This document shows positions 7,073-18,636 of a DNA stretch of 64,000 nt, piece by piece. The stretch lies in the NCBI RefSeq assembly GCF_013409645.1, contig NZ_JACCBG010000001.1, forward strand, positions 2,106,001-2,170,000. The letters are read 5' to 3'. The notes under the pieces are model-generated. The model searched no databases. It saw only the letters and a list, made by a program, of their open reading frames with translations, and was not told where the DNA came from. The position numbers were made by a program, and so were the translations under genes. Each line of letters opens with the position of its first letter. The stretch's first letter is position 1. This DNA comes from Nocardioides panaciterrulae (GTDB lineage: Bacteria > Actinomycetota > Actinomycetes > Propionibacteriales > Nocardioidaceae).

Positions 7073-8944
7073 ATGTTCGCCATCCACAGGACATCCAGGA
7101 AGCTCGGCCTCGTCGGCGGAGCGGCAGCAGTCGCACTCGCCCTGGCCGCCTGTACCGGCGGAGGCTCGTCCTCGCCCTCGGGCTCCGGCGCCACGAGCGC
7201 GACCGGGAGCCCCACGAGCGGCGGCACCGTCACCTTCGCCGAGAGCCCGACGGCAGTTCCCAACTGGATCTTCCCGCTGGCCGGTCCGGCCTACTTCAGC
7301 ACCTACAACATCTCCAACCTGCAGCAGCTGATGTACCGGCCGCTGTACTGGTTCGGCGGCCACAACCTCCAGCCCACCGTCGACTACGGCCTGTCCGCCG
7401 CCGAGCCGCCGCAGTACGCCTCGGACGGCAAGAGCGTCACGATCAAGCTGAAGCCGTGGAAGTGGTCCAACGGCGAGGACGTCAACGCCGACGACGTCGT
7501 CTTCTGGATGAACATGGTCAAGGCGGAGAAGGCCAACTGGGGCGGCTACACCCCCGGCGCGTTCCCGGACAACGTCACCAAGGTGACGAAGGTCGACGAC
7601 CGGACCGTGAAGCTGACGCTCGACGCGAAGTACTCCGAGGACTGGTACACCTACAACGAGCTGTCGCAGATCACGCCGATGCCGATGGCCTGGGACGTGA
7701 CCAGCGCCGGCGCCGCGGCCGGCAGCGGGGGCTGCACGTCCGACATCGCGAAGTGCAAGGCCGTCTACGACTTCCTCGCAGGCCAGGCCAAGGACCAGAA
7801 GACCTACGCGACCAGCAAGATCTGGGGGGTCGTGAACGGGCCCTGGCGACTGAAGACGTACAGCTCCTCGGGCAGCTACTCGGTGGTGCCGAACCCTGAT
7901 TACTCCGGCTCGCCCAAGCCGCGCCTGGACGAGGTGAAGTTCCTGCCGTTCACCAGCGACGCCGCGGAGTTCAACGTACTCAAGGCGGGCGGCACGGTCG
8001 ACATCGGCTACATCCCGAAGCAGGACCTGCCGCCGAAGCCGGCGGGCGCGGTGCTGCCCAGCACCAACCCGGTGGGGGCGGACTACTACCTCGCGGCGAA
8101 CTACGCGTGGGCGGTGGACTACTTCCCGATCAACTTCAACAACCCCACGATGGGCCCGGTCTTCAAGCAGCTCTACGTCCGGCAGGCGCTCGCCTACACC
8201 ATGAACCAGCCGCTGATCGTGGAGAAGGCACAGCAGGGGTACGCCGACGCCCAGTACGGACCCGTGCCGGTGCGGCCGCAGAGCAAGTGGCTGAGCCCCG
8301 CCGCGCAGCAGGGCTCGCCGTACCCGTTCAGCACCGACAAGGCGAAGTCGCTGCTGGAGTCGCACGGGTGGACCGAGCAGGACGGCGTGATGGTGTGCAC
8401 CGACGCCGGGACCGCGTCCAGCCAGTGCGGCAGCGGGATCGCCCAGGGCACCAAGCTGTCGATCAACCTGGACTACTCCTCGGGCGAGCAGGCCCTGGAC
8501 CAGGCCATGCAGCAGTACAAGTCCGACTCGAGCAAGGCCGGGATCCAGCTCAACCTGAAGCAGAAGCCGTTCAACACGGTGACCGGCGAGTCGGTGCCGT
8601 GCACCCCCAGCCAGGCCAGCTGCAGCTGGCAGCTCGCGAACTGGGGCGGTGGCTGGCTCTACGCACCTGACTACCTGCCCACCGGCGAGTCGCTGTTCGC
8701 CACCGGCTCGGTCGCGAACTACGGCAGCTACAGCGACCCGAAGATGGACCAGCTGACCAAGATCACGACGCAGCAGGGCGGCACCGGCCCCCTGTACGAC
8801 TACCAGGACTACACCGCGCAACAGGTGCCGGTGGTCTTCCAGGCGAGCCCGTACACGATCCAGGCGGTCTCGACCCAGGTCGGCGGGATCGTCTGGAACC
8901 CGATCCGGAGCCTCACGCCCGAGTACTGGTACCGCACGCAATGA
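7073..8944 (+). CDS. ABC transporter substrate-binding lipoprotein, family 5 (peptide/nickel type)
   Basis: 623 residues. Signal peptide with lipobox LALAAC, lipidated Cys about residue 27, then a Gly/Ser/Thr-rich linker. The body matches solute-binding family 5: LKPWKWSNGEDVNADDVVFW, then VNGPWRLKTYSSSGSYSVVPNPDY, and LYVRQALAYTMNQPLIV. It would capture a peptide or similar ligand outside the membrane and deliver it to the two permeases downstream. First gene of a four-gene operon; its stop overlaps the first permease start (ATGA). Confidence 0.93.
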   Translation: MFAIHRTSRKLGLVGGAAAVALALAACTGGGSSSPSGSGATSATGSPTSGGTVTFAESPTAVPNWIFPLAGPAYFSTYNISNLQQLMYRPLYWFGGHNLQPTVDYGLSAAEPPQYASDGKSVTIKLKPWKWSNGEDVNADDVVFWMNMVKAEKANWGGYTPGAFPDNVTKVTKVDDRTVKLTLDAKYSEDWYTYNELSQITPMPMAWDVTSAGAAAGSGGCTSDIAKCKAVYDFLAGQAKDQKTYATSKIWGVVNGPWRLKTYSSSGSYSVVPNPDYSGSPKPRLDEVKFLPFTSDAAEFNVLKAGGTVDIGYIPKQDLPPKPAGAVLPSTNPVGADYYLAANYAWAVDYFPINFNNPTMGPVFKQLYVRQALAYTMNQPLIVEKAQQGYADAQYGPVPVRPQSKWLSPAAQQGSPYPFSTDKAKSLLESHGWTEQDGVMVCTDAGTASSQCGSGIAQGTKLSINLDYSSGEQALDQAMQQYKSDSSKAGIQLNLKQKPFNTVTGESVPCTPSQASCSWQLANWGGGWLYAPDYLPTGESLFATGSVANYGSYSDPKMDQLTKITTQQGGTGPLYDYQDYTAQQVPVVFQASPYTIQAVSTQVGGIVWNPIRSLTPEYWYRTQ

Positions 8945-9888
8945 CCAGGTTCCTGCTCCGCAGGGCAGGGCAGGCGGTGATCGTCCTGCTGCTGGTGACC
9001 GTGATCGTCTTCGTGCTGCTGCACCTGCTGCCGGGCGGCGCCGCCCGGGCCACCCTCGGGACCCGGGCGACACCCCAGCAGCTCGCCCACTTCAACAAGG
9101 TGAACGGGCTGGACGACCCCCTCTGGCAGCAGTACGTCATCTGGCTCAAGCACCTGCTCCAGGGCGACCTCGGGTACAGCTACCGGCTCAACCAGAGCGT
9201 CGCCTCGCTGATCGGGGAGCGGCTCCCGAAGACGATCCTGCTGAACGTGCTGGCGCTGGCCATCGCGGTGGTGATCGCGATCCCGATCGGCCTCACCCAG
9301 GCGGTCCGCCGCAACGGGATCTTCGACTACACCGCGACGTTCCTGGGCTTCGTCTTCTACTCGACGCCGATCTTCTTCCTCAGCCTGATGCTCGTGCTGG
9401 TCTTCTCGCTCAACCTGGGCTGGTTCCCGGCGCAGGCGCCCCAGGCCAGCACGGTCGCCGGCATCCTGGCGGAGCCGGCCGGCCTCGTGCTGCCGGTGGC
9501 CTCCCTGGTGCTGCTCGACATCGCGCTCTTCTCCCGCTACATGCGCTCGGCGACCCTGGACAACATCGTCCAGGACTACGTGCGCACCGCGTTCTCCAAG
9601 GGGGCCGGCTCCTCCCGGGTGCTCTACCGGCACATCCTGCGCAACTCCTTGATTCCCATGGTGACGATCATCGGGCTCTCGCTGCCGGTGCTGATCGCAG
9701 GATCGCTGGTGACCGAGCAGGTCTTCAACTACCCCGGCATGGGGCTGCTCTTCTACCAGGAGGCGGTCACCGACGACTATCCCGTGCTGCTGGGCATCAC
9801 GCTCGTCGTCGGGTTCGCCACCGTGCTCGGCAACCTGCTCGCCGACATCGGCTACGCCGCGCTGGACCCGCGGGTGAGGGTGTCGTGA
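8941..9888 (+). CDS. ABC transporter permease (DppB/OppB type)
   Basis: 315 residues with about six membrane segments. The N-terminus MTRFLLRRAGQAVIVLLLVT and the cytoplasmic EAA loop FSKGAGSSRVLYRHILRNSL are diagnostic of DppB/OppB permeases. It forms the membrane channel with the following DppC-type subunit. The start overlaps the lipoprotein stop by 4 nt and the stop overlaps the next GTG start by 4 nt, so it is translationally coupled on both sides. Confidence 0.95.
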   Translation: MTRFLLRRAGQAVIVLLLVTVIVFVLLHLLPGGAARATLGTRATPQQLAHFNKVNGLDDPLWQQYVIWLKHLLQGDLGYSYRLNQSVASLIGERLPKTILLNVLALAIAVVIAIPIGLTQAVRRNGIFDYTATFLGFVFYSTPIFFLSLMLVLVFSLNLGWFPAQAPQASTVAGILAEPAGLVLPVASLVLLDIALFSRYMRSATLDNIVQDYVRTAFSKGAGSSRVLYRHILRNSLIPMVTIIGLSLPVLIAGSLVTEQVFNYPGMGLLFYQEAVTDDYPVLLGITLVVGFATVLGNLLADIGYAALDPRVRVS

Positions 9889-10847
9889 GCCTGCTGCCGG
9901 GCTCGCGCCGTGATCGGTCGGGTCCGGCCGCGGAGCCGGGGCTGGCCGAGATCGCCGGCGACCGCGCCGCCCTCGTGGGTGGCGAGGTCCACGGACCGCA
10001 GGAGAGCCTGTGGCGACGCGGGCTCTCGGTCTTCGCCGAGAACCGGCTGGCGCTCATCGGCGCCGGGATCATCGTGTTCTTCGTCCTCTTCTGCTTCCTC
10101 GGGCCGCACCTCTACCACACCGACCAGGTGACGACGAACCTCGCGCTCGCGAACGAGCCGCCCAGCTCCGCACACCCGCTCGGCACCGATCCCACCGGCT
10201 ACGACGAGCTCGGCCGCCTGATGTACGGCGGCCAGGCGTCGCTGGAGGTCGGCATCGCCGCCGCCCTGCTGGCCACGGTGTTCGGCACCCTCTACGGCGC
10301 GCTGTCCGGCTATGTCGGCGGCGCGCTCGACGCCGTCCTGATGCGGCTGGTCGACGGCCTCCTCGCCATCCCCGCCCTGTTCCTGCTGCTGGTGCTCTCG
10401 ACCATCTACTCCCCGGGACCGGGCGTGATGATCCTGCTGATCGCGGCCCTGTCCTGGCTCGGGGCCGCGCGCCTCATCCGCGGCGAGGCGCTGAGCCTGC
10501 GCGAGCGGGAGTACGTCCAGGCGGTGCGGGTCATGGGTGGCTCGAACACCCGCGCGGTCATCCGGCACGTGGCCCCGAACGCCGTCGGCACCGCGGTCGT
10601 CTTCGCCAGCTTCACCGTCGCGGACGCGATCATCACGCTGGCCTTCCTCGGCTACCTCGGCCTGGGCATCCAGCCGCCGAAGACCGACTGGGGCGGCATG
10701 CTCTCGACGGCGACGGTCTACATCAACAGCGGCTACTGGTGGCTGCTCTACCCGCCCGGCATCGCGATCGTGCTGGTCGCCATCGCGTTCAACTTCCTCG
10801 GCGACGCGCTGCGCGACGCGTTCGAGGTCCGGCTGCAGAGCAGGTGA
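9885..10847 (+). CDS. ABC transporter permease (DppC/OppC type)
   Basis: 320 residues, GTG start. A cytoplasmic N-terminal extension is followed by the OppC_N membrane segment (LALIGAGIIVFFVLFCFL), the family marker HPLGTDPTGYDELGRLMYGG, and the EAA loop YVQAVRVMGGSNTRAVIRHV. Second permease of the importer. Followed after two bases by the ATPase gene. Confidence 0.95.
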   Translation: MSLLPGSRRDRSGPAAEPGLAEIAGDRAALVGGEVHGPQESLWRRGLSVFAENRLALIGAGIIVFFVLFCFLGPHLYHTDQVTTNLALANEPPSSAHPLGTDPTGYDELGRLMYGGQASLEVGIAAALLATVFGTLYGALSGYVGGALDAVLMRLVDGLLAIPALFLLLVLSTIYSPGPGVMILLIAALSWLGAARLIRGEALSLREREYVQAVRVMGGSNTRAVIRHVAPNAVGTAVVFASFTVADAIITLAFLGYLGLGIQPPKTDWGGMLSTATVYINSGYWWLLYPPGIAIVLVAIAFNFLGDALRDAFEVRLQSR

Positions 10848-10849
10848 GC

Positions 10850-12934
10850 ATGGCCGACCTCGTACCGCCCGACCAGTCGCTCGCCACCGGGGAGACGCTT
10901 GGGTTCGTCGAGTCCGCGCCGCTGCTGGAGATCACCGGCCTGCGCACCGACATCGCCCTGAAACGGTCGACAGTGCACGCCGTCGACGGCGTCGACCTCG
11001 AGGTCGGGGCGGGGGAGTGCCTCGGCCTGGTCGGGGAGTCGGGGTGCGGCAAGACCATCACCGCCCTGTCCGTCCTCCAGCTGCTTCCGACCGGCGGCCA
11101 CGTGGTCGACGGCAGCGTCCGGCTGGAGGGCGTCGAGCTGCTGGGCCTGCAGGTCCGGGAGATGCAGGCGATCCGCGGTGGTCGCGTCGGCATGGTGTTC
11201 CAGGACCCGCTCACCTCGCTCAACCCCACGATCACCGTGGGGAACCAGATCGCCGAGGCCGTGCTGCTGCACCGCGACGTGTCCCGCAAGGAGGCCCGCC
11301 GGCGGGCGTTGGAGGTGCTCGACCTCGTCGGGATCGCGCAGGCGCGCAGCAGGCTCGACGACTTCCCCCACCAGTTCTCCGGTGGCATGCGGCAGCGGGT
11401 CATGATCGCGATCGCGCTCGCCTGCGACCCGCGGCTGCTCATCGCCGACGAGCCGACCACCGCGCTCGACGTGACGATCCAGGCGCAGATCCTCGAGCTC
11501 ATCGACCGCCTGCGCCGTGACCTGGAGATGGCCGTCGTGCTGGTGACGCACGACCTGGGCGTGGTCGCCGGCCGCGCCGACCGGGTCGCGGTGATGTACG
11601 CCGGGAAGATCGTCGAGACCGCCGAGGCCCTCGAGCTCTTCGCCCACCCTCGGCACCGGTACACCCAGGCGCTGTTCGACGCGCTGCCCGAGCGGGCCAC
11701 CGAGCGGCGCGAGCAGCTGGCCTCGATCCCGGGCCTGCCGCCGGACCTGTCCACCGAGCTCACCGGTTGCCGGTTCGCCCCGCGCTGCTCCTTCGCGCAG
11801 GACGACTGCCGCGCGTCGTCGCCGCCGTTCCTCGGCCCCGCTGGCGGACACCGGCACGCGTGCCTGCACCCGGTGGCGGACGAGGAGCTCGCCCGGACGC
11901 GGGTGACCAGGCCGGAGGGGGAGGCGGGCGCCCGCTCGGACGAGGTGCTGCTCGCCGTGGAGCACCTCGTCAAGGATTTCCCGCTCAGCCACCACGTGCT
12001 CGGGCGGACCCGCTATCGGGTCTCCGCGGTGGCCGGCGTCAGCCTCGAGGTCCGCCGCGGCGAGACGTACGGGCTGGTGGGGGAGTCGGGCAGCGGCAAG
12101 ACCACCCTCGGCCGGCTGATCGTGGGACTGGACGAGCCGACCTCCGGCGTCGTCCGGCTGGAGGGGAAGGACGTGTCGAGGCTCTCCTCCCGCGAGCGGC
12201 GGGCGGTGCGGCGGCGGGTGCAGTTCATGTTCCAGGACCCCTACGCCTCCCTCGATCCGCGCATGCGGGTCGGCCAGGTGCTGCGCGAGCCGCTGGCCAT
12301 CCAGCGGATCGGCTCGCGGGAGGAGCAGCGAAGCCGGGTGGAGGAGGCACTGGAGAGTGTCGGGTTGCCGCGCAGCGCCGCCGACCGGTTCCCGCACGAG
12401 TTCTCCGGAGGCCAGCGGCAGCGACTCGGGCTGGCGCGGGCGCTGATCCTGCGTCCCGAGCTCGTCGTCGCCGACGAGCCGGTCTCCGCGCTCGACGTCT
12501 CGATCCAGGCCCAGATCCTCAACACGCTGCGCGAGCTGCAGGATCGGCTCGACCTGACCTACCTGGTGATCTCGCACGACCTGTCGGTGATCCGCTACCT
12601 CTCGGACCGGATCGGCGTGATGTACCTCGGCAAGCTGGTCGAGGACGGACCGTCGGAGGAGGTCTACCACCATCCGCTCCACCCCTACACGCACGGCCTG
12701 ATCGCGACCGTCCCCGAGGCCGACCCTCAGCTGGAGCGGGCGAAGAAGGCCACGCCGCTCGAGGGCGAGCTGCCGAGCGCGGTCGAGCCGCCCAGCGGCT
12801 GCCGGTTCCGGACCCGCTGCCCACTGGCCCAGCAGGTCTGCGCCGACGAGGAGCCACCCCTGGTGGCCCTGCGACCGGGGCACCGAGCCGCGTGCCACTT
12901 CCCGCTCGAGAACGTGGCACCATCGGAGTCGTGA
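10850..12934 (+). CDS. Dual ATPase subunit of the peptide-type ABC importer (DppD-DppF fusion)
   Basis: 694 residues with two complete ABC ATPase domains in one chain. Domain 1 has Walker A GESGCGKT (about 62-69), signature FSGGMRQR (about 177) and Walker B LLIADEPTTALD. Domain 2 has Walker A GESGSGKT (about 410), signature FSGGQRQR (about 518) and LVVADEPVSALD. Each domain ends in the oligopeptide-transporter C-terminal region with a cysteine cluster (CRFAPRC and CRFRTRC), seen in Dpp/Opp ATPases. It energises import through the two permeases. The stop overlaps the AraC gene start. Confidence 0.95.
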   Translation: MADLVPPDQSLATGETLGFVESAPLLEITGLRTDIALKRSTVHAVDGVDLEVGAGECLGLVGESGCGKTITALSVLQLLPTGGHVVDGSVRLEGVELLGLQVREMQAIRGGRVGMVFQDPLTSLNPTITVGNQIAEAVLLHRDVSRKEARRRALEVLDLVGIAQARSRLDDFPHQFSGGMRQRVMIAIALACDPRLLIADEPTTALDVTIQAQILELIDRLRRDLEMAVVLVTHDLGVVAGRADRVAVMYAGKIVETAEALELFAHPRHRYTQALFDALPERATERREQLASIPGLPPDLSTELTGCRFAPRCSFAQDDCRASSPPFLGPAGGHRHACLHPVADEELARTRVTRPEGEAGARSDEVLLAVEHLVKDFPLSHHVLGRTRYRVSAVAGVSLEVRRGETYGLVGESGSGKTTLGRLIVGLDEPTSGVVRLEGKDVSRLSSRERRAVRRRVQFMFQDPYASLDPRMRVGQVLREPLAIQRIGSREEQRSRVEEALESVGLPRSAADRFPHEFSGGQRQRLGLARALILRPELVVADEPVSALDVSIQAQILNTLRELQDRLDLTYLVISHDLSVIRYLSDRIGVMYLGKLVEDGPSEEVYHHPLHPYTHGLIATVPEADPQLERAKKATPLEGELPSAVEPPSGCRFRTRCPLAQQVCADEEPPLVALRPGHRAACHFPLENVAPSES

Positions 12935-13374
12935 CCAGCAGCCCGACCGAGGCGCAGCGGCTGCGCGACCTCGCGCTGCTGCGTGGGGTGCGCGACCGGA
13001 TCGACCGCGACTACGCGCAACCGTTGGACGTCGAGGCGCTGGCTCGGGGTGCGCACATGTCGGCGGGGCACCTGAGCCGGCAGTTCCGGCTGGCGTACGG
13101 CGAGTCGCCGTACAGCTACCTGATGACGCGACGGATCGAGCGGGCGATGACGCTGCTGCGGCGCGGCGACCTGAGCGTCACCGAGGTCTGCTTCGCGGTC
13201 GGCTGCCAGTCGCTGGGCACCTTCAGCACCCGGTTCACCGAGCTGATCGGCGTGCCACCGAGCGTGTACAGGGCGCAGTCGGCGCTGGCGACGGAGGGGA
13301 TGCCGGCCTGCGTGGCCAAGCAGGTCACCAGACCGGTCAGGAATCGAGAAGCACGAGCGGGCAGCGTCTCCTAG
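12931..13374 (+). CDS. AraC-family transcriptional regulator (DNA-binding domain only)
   Basis: 147 residues, GTG start overlapping the ATPase stop by 4 nt. Essentially just the AraC/XylS double helix-turn-helix: LDVEALARGAHMSAGHLSRQ (first HTH) and LSVTEVCFAVGCQSLGTFST (second HTH), ending GVPPSVYR. There is no separate ligand-binding domain. Despite the overlap with the importer, it is followed 10 nt later by a VOC gene and then the UvrA-like gene. I recall this AraC/VOC/UvrA-like arrangement from other actinobacteria, so it more likely belongs to that module. Confidence 0.92.
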   Translation: MTSSPTEAQRLRDLALLRGVRDRIDRDYAQPLDVEALARGAHMSAGHLSRQFRLAYGESPYSYLMTRRIERAMTLLRRGDLSVTEVCFAVGCQSLGTFSTRFTELIGVPPSVYRAQSALATEGMPACVAKQVTRPVRNREARAGSVS

Positions 13375-13384
13375 CGTTCTCGGC

Positions 13385-13798
13385 ATGGACCTCACCATTC
13401 ACTCGGGATTCCTCCCGCACACCGACCGCGACGCCGCGGTGGCGTTCTACTGCGACGCCCTCGGCTTCGAGCTGCGCAACGACGTCGGCTACAACGGCCT
13501 GCACTGGCTGACCGTCGGTCCGCCCGGCCAGCCCGACGTCAACATCGTGCTCTACCCCCCGGGGGTCGACCCGGGGGTGACCGACGAGGAGCGCCGGACC
13601 ATCACGGAGATGATGGCCAAGGGCACCTACGCGATGCTGACCCTCGCGTCGAAGGACCTCGACGCCGCGTTCGAGAGGCTGCAGGCCGGCGACGTGGAGA
13701 TCGTCCAGGAGCCGACCGACCAGCCCTACGGCATCCGCGACTGCGCCGTGCGCGACCCGTCCGGCAACCTGTTGCGCATCAACCAGGTCGTGTCCTGA
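13385..13798 (+). CDS. VOC (glyoxalase/dioxygenase fold) family protein
   Basis: 137 residues forming one vicinal-oxygen-chelate domain: DRDAAVAFYCDALGFELRND at the start, a central MLTLASKDLDAAFERL, and the closing CAVRDPSGNLLRINQ. Such proteins are metal-dependent lyases or dioxygenases, or drug-binding resistance proteins of bleomycin type. Placed between an AraC regulator and a UvrA-like ATPase, so it may act on or bind a toxic small molecule; that role is inferred. Confidence 0.9.
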   Translation: MDLTIHSGFLPHTDRDAAVAFYCDALGFELRNDVGYNGLHWLTVGPPGQPDVNIVLYPPGVDPGVTDEERRTITEMMAKGTYAMLTLASKDLDAAFERLQAGDVEIVQEPTDQPYGIRDCAVRDPSGNLLRINQVVS

Positions 13799-13849
13799 GG
13801 ACCATGACCTGCCCGCACTGAGCGACCCGACGAAGGAGCCCGAGCCGGC

Positions 13850-16207
<2,358 letters not shown>

Positions 16208-16262
16208 CGGCGTTGATGACCGAGGTGGCGGCCCGGCCGCCCGATGTGGAACTCTGCCGAGC

Positions 16263-17003
16263 GTGACGAGCAGCGAAGTGTGGGACGAGGAGACCGCCGC
16301 CCGGTACGACGCCGAGGCCGCAGCACACTTCGCCCCTGAGGTGTTGGATCCCACCGTCGACCTCCTCGAGCGGTTGGCCGAGGGGGGTCCCGCACTGGAG
16401 TTCGCCATCGGGACCGGTCGGGTCGGGATTCCGTTGGCGGCGCGCGGCGTGCCCGTCACCGGAATCGAGCTGTCCGAGCCGATGGTCACCCAGCTCCGCG
16501 GCAAGGTGACCGAGGAGCAGGTTCCGGTGATCGTCGGCGACATGACCACGACGGTCGCTCCCGGCGCGGGCTCGTTCTCGCTCGTGTTCCTGGTCTGGAA
16601 CAGCATCGCGAACCTTCGGACGCAGGCCGAGCAGGTGCAGTGCTTCAGGAACGCCGCACATCACCTCCGGCCCGGCGGCCGGTTCGTGATCGACCTCTGG
16701 GTGCCCCCGATCCAGCGGCTCCTGCCGGGTGAGGAAGCAGTCCCGATGAGCCTCGACGACGAGCACCTGGTCTTCGACACCTACGACCTGGTGACTCAGG
16801 AGTGCGCGTCTCATCACTACTACCGGAGCGAGGACGGGAGCGTCCGTCACGGCGTCGGCCACTTCCGCTACCTCTGGCCGTCCGAGTGCGACCTCATGGC
16901 CCAACTCGCCGGGCTCGAGCTCGAGTCACGGTCGGCCGACTGGCAGGGCAGTCCCTTCCTATCGACGAGCGACCATCACGTCTCGGTCTGGCGCAAGAAA
17001 TGA
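16263..17003 (+). CDS. Class I SAM-dependent methyltransferase
   Basis: 246 residues, GTG start. SAM-binding motif I is [18 protein letters not shown] (about residues 48-65), followed by acidic [10 protein letters not shown] and VIVGDMTT, then [12 protein letters not shown]. The pattern is that of small-molecule methyltransferases. The substrate is unknown. It stands alone between the UvrA-like gene and the nucleotidyltransferase, at the edge of a patch of resistance-type enzymes. Confidence 0.9.
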   Translation: MTSSEVWDEETAARYDAEAAAHFAPEVLDPTVDLLERLAEGGPALEFAIGTGRVGIPLAARGVPVTGIELSEPMVTQLRGKVTEEQVPVIVGDMTTTVAPGAGSFSLVFLVWNSIANLRTQAEQVQCFRNAAHHLRPGGRFVIDLWVPPIQRLLPGEEAVPMSLDDEHLVFDTYDLVTQECASHHYYRSEDGSVRHGVGHFRYLWPSECDLMAQLAGLELESRSADWQGSPFLSTSDHHVSVWRKK

Positions 17004-17051
17004 CCGCCGGATGCGCCGGATCCGCCGGATAGACCCGGCAGGATTGGCAAC

Positions 17052-17846
17052 GTGAACACGCCACCGGCCGTCGAGGAGCTGGCAGGCAAGCTGCGTTCAC
17101 TGGGCTGGGTGACCGATCTGTTTGTCGGTGGGTCCGCAGCCACCGGCGACTACCGGGCAGGCGTCAGTGACCTCGACCTCGTGGCTCTGACCGACCGGCC
17201 GATGGACCGGCATCACCGGTCGGCCATCGCCGCGATCCACGCGGACCTCGACGCCTCGGCGGCCGCAGGGGCCGATCTGGGCTGTGCCTACGTCGAAATC
17301 TCGGCACTGTCTGAGCCCGCCACTCGTCATCCGACCTGGACCCATGGCGAACTCGTCGAACGCACGGTCTCCGGGATCGTGAGAGCGGAGCTCGTCCGGC
17401 ACGGGTTCGCGGTCCTTGGGCGTCAGCCGCAGAGCGTGCTGCCCCCCTTGAGCAACGACGATGTGCGACGCGCCGCCCAGGCCGAGCTCTCCGGCTACTG
17501 GGCGACAGCCGCACGCCATCCGTGGTGGTGGCTGAATCCGTCCATCGCCGACCTCGGGCTGACCTCGATGGCCCGCGGCCGCCACGCACTGGCGACCGGC
17601 AACCTCATCACCAAATCCGCGGCCATCGATTCGGCCCGGGCCCCCGAGTGGCTGCGTGCCGACCTCCGGGCTCGGCGCGAGGGGAGGCCCGTGCGGTCCC
17701 CGCGCCTCCGCACGGCGTGGCTGGCCTGGCGCGACGCGTGTCGGACTACAGCCGCCGCCCATCGATGGAGGCCCCGCAGTGACGGATATGCCGAGCGTGA
17801 AGGGGTCGATGGGGACACGCCCACGAGGTTCTCGCGCTGTGACTGA
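17052..17846 (+). CDS. Nucleotidyltransferase-fold protein (aminoglycoside adenylyltransferase-like)
   Basis: 264 residues. The nucleotidyltransferase signature is FVGGSAATGDYRAGVSDLDL, with the GS motif and the DxD metal pair near residues 27-43. A mostly helical C-terminal region follows. It could adenylylate an antibiotic or another small molecule; the DUF4111/AadA relationship is only suggested by overall form. Its last 8 nt overlap the preferred start of the ComB-like gene, implying coupling. Confidence 0.8.
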   Translation: MNTPPAVEELAGKLRSLGWVTDLFVGGSAATGDYRAGVSDLDLVALTDRPMDRHHRSAIAAIHADLDASAAAGADLGCAYVEISALSEPATRHPTWTHGELVERTVSGIVRAELVRHGFAVLGRQPQSVLPPLSNDDVRRAAQAELSGYWATAARHPWWWLNPSIADLGLTSMARGRHALATGNLITKSAAIDSARAPEWLRADLRARREGRPVRSPRLRTAWLAWRDACRTTAAAHRWRPRSDGYAEREGVDGDTPTRFSRCD

Positions 17847-18636
17847 CCTTTTCGGACAGGGCGGGTTCGACGTACGACTCGATTGGGGGCCGGCCGGAGC
17901 AACGGCCACGCGGGCCGAGGTGTCGGTCGTGGTCGACGTTCTCAGCTTCTCGACCTCGGTGACTGTGGCCGTCGAGCGCGGCATCGGGGTGCTTCCGTAT
18001 CGATGGAAGGGGGTGCAAGCCGAGGAGTTCGCCGCGCAGCACGACGCGGTGCTCGCCGTCGGCCGACTCGAGGCGAGCAAGGGTGGCGCCGTAGGTGCGC
18101 CCTCGCTGTCGCCGGCAAGCCTGCTCACCTGCGCCGCGATCCCGCGGCTGGTCCTGCCGTCGCCGAACGGATCGACGATCGCCGCGGCACTGCAGCAGAG
18201 CGACTCGGCCGTTGCTGTCGGCTGCCTTCGCAACGCCGAGGCTGTCGCCACGTGGCTCGCGCCGACGATCGAAGCCGGCGGGTCGATCGCCGTCATCGCG
18301 GCCGGCGAACGCTGGAGTCACGATGACTCGCTGCGCCCTGCCTTGGAGGACCAGCTGGGGGCCGGCGCCATTCTCTCCGGGCTCGTCGCCCTCGGCTATG
18401 GCGACAAGTTCAGTCCGGAAGCCCTGACAGCGGTTGACGTGTTCGACGCGGGTCGCAGCAGCCTCGATGCGCGCATACGCGGCTGCGTCGGCGGTCGTGA
18501 GCTGCTCAGCAAGGGATTCGAGTCAGACATCGACGTCGCCGTCGATCTCAACGCATCATCGGTCGTGCCGGTGCTCGTCGACGGCGTCTTCGGCCCGGCC
18601 GACCGCATCCGTGCCGCTGAGCACCACCACGGCTAG
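17839..18636 (+). CDS. 2-phosphosulfolactate phosphatase (ComB) family protein
   Basis: 265 residues from GTG at 17839 (VTDLFGQGGFDVRLDWG). ComB-family markers are VVVDVLSFSTSVTVAVERG, VLPSPNGSTIAA, and VIAAGERW. ComB is a Mg-dependent phosphatase in methanogen coenzyme M synthesis, but bacterial homologues outside that pathway have no settled role, so the name gives the fold, not the function. A GTG at 17779 with GGAGG seven bases upstream is an alternative start adding 20 residues. Convergent with the S51 peptidase, 4 nt of overlap. Confidence 0.82.
   Translation: MTDLFGQGGFDVRLDWGPAGATATRAEVSVVVDVLSFSTSVTVAVERGIGVLPYRWKGVQAEEFAAQHDAVLAVGRLEASKGGAVGAPSLSPASLLTCAAIPRLVLPSPNGSTIAAALQQSDSAVAVGCLRNAEAVATWLAPTIEAGGSIAVIAAGERWSHDDSLRPALEDQLGAGAILSGLVALGYGDKFSPEALTAVDVFDAGRSSLDARIRGCVGGRELLSKGFESDIDVAVDLNASSVVPVLVDGVFGPADRIRAAEHHHG

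Noticed and set aside
12931..13374. AraC gene as regulator of the upstream importer only
   Set aside because: The importer precedes it and the gene opens directly into the VOC/UvrA-like genes; linkage to the importer alone is not supported, though not excluded.
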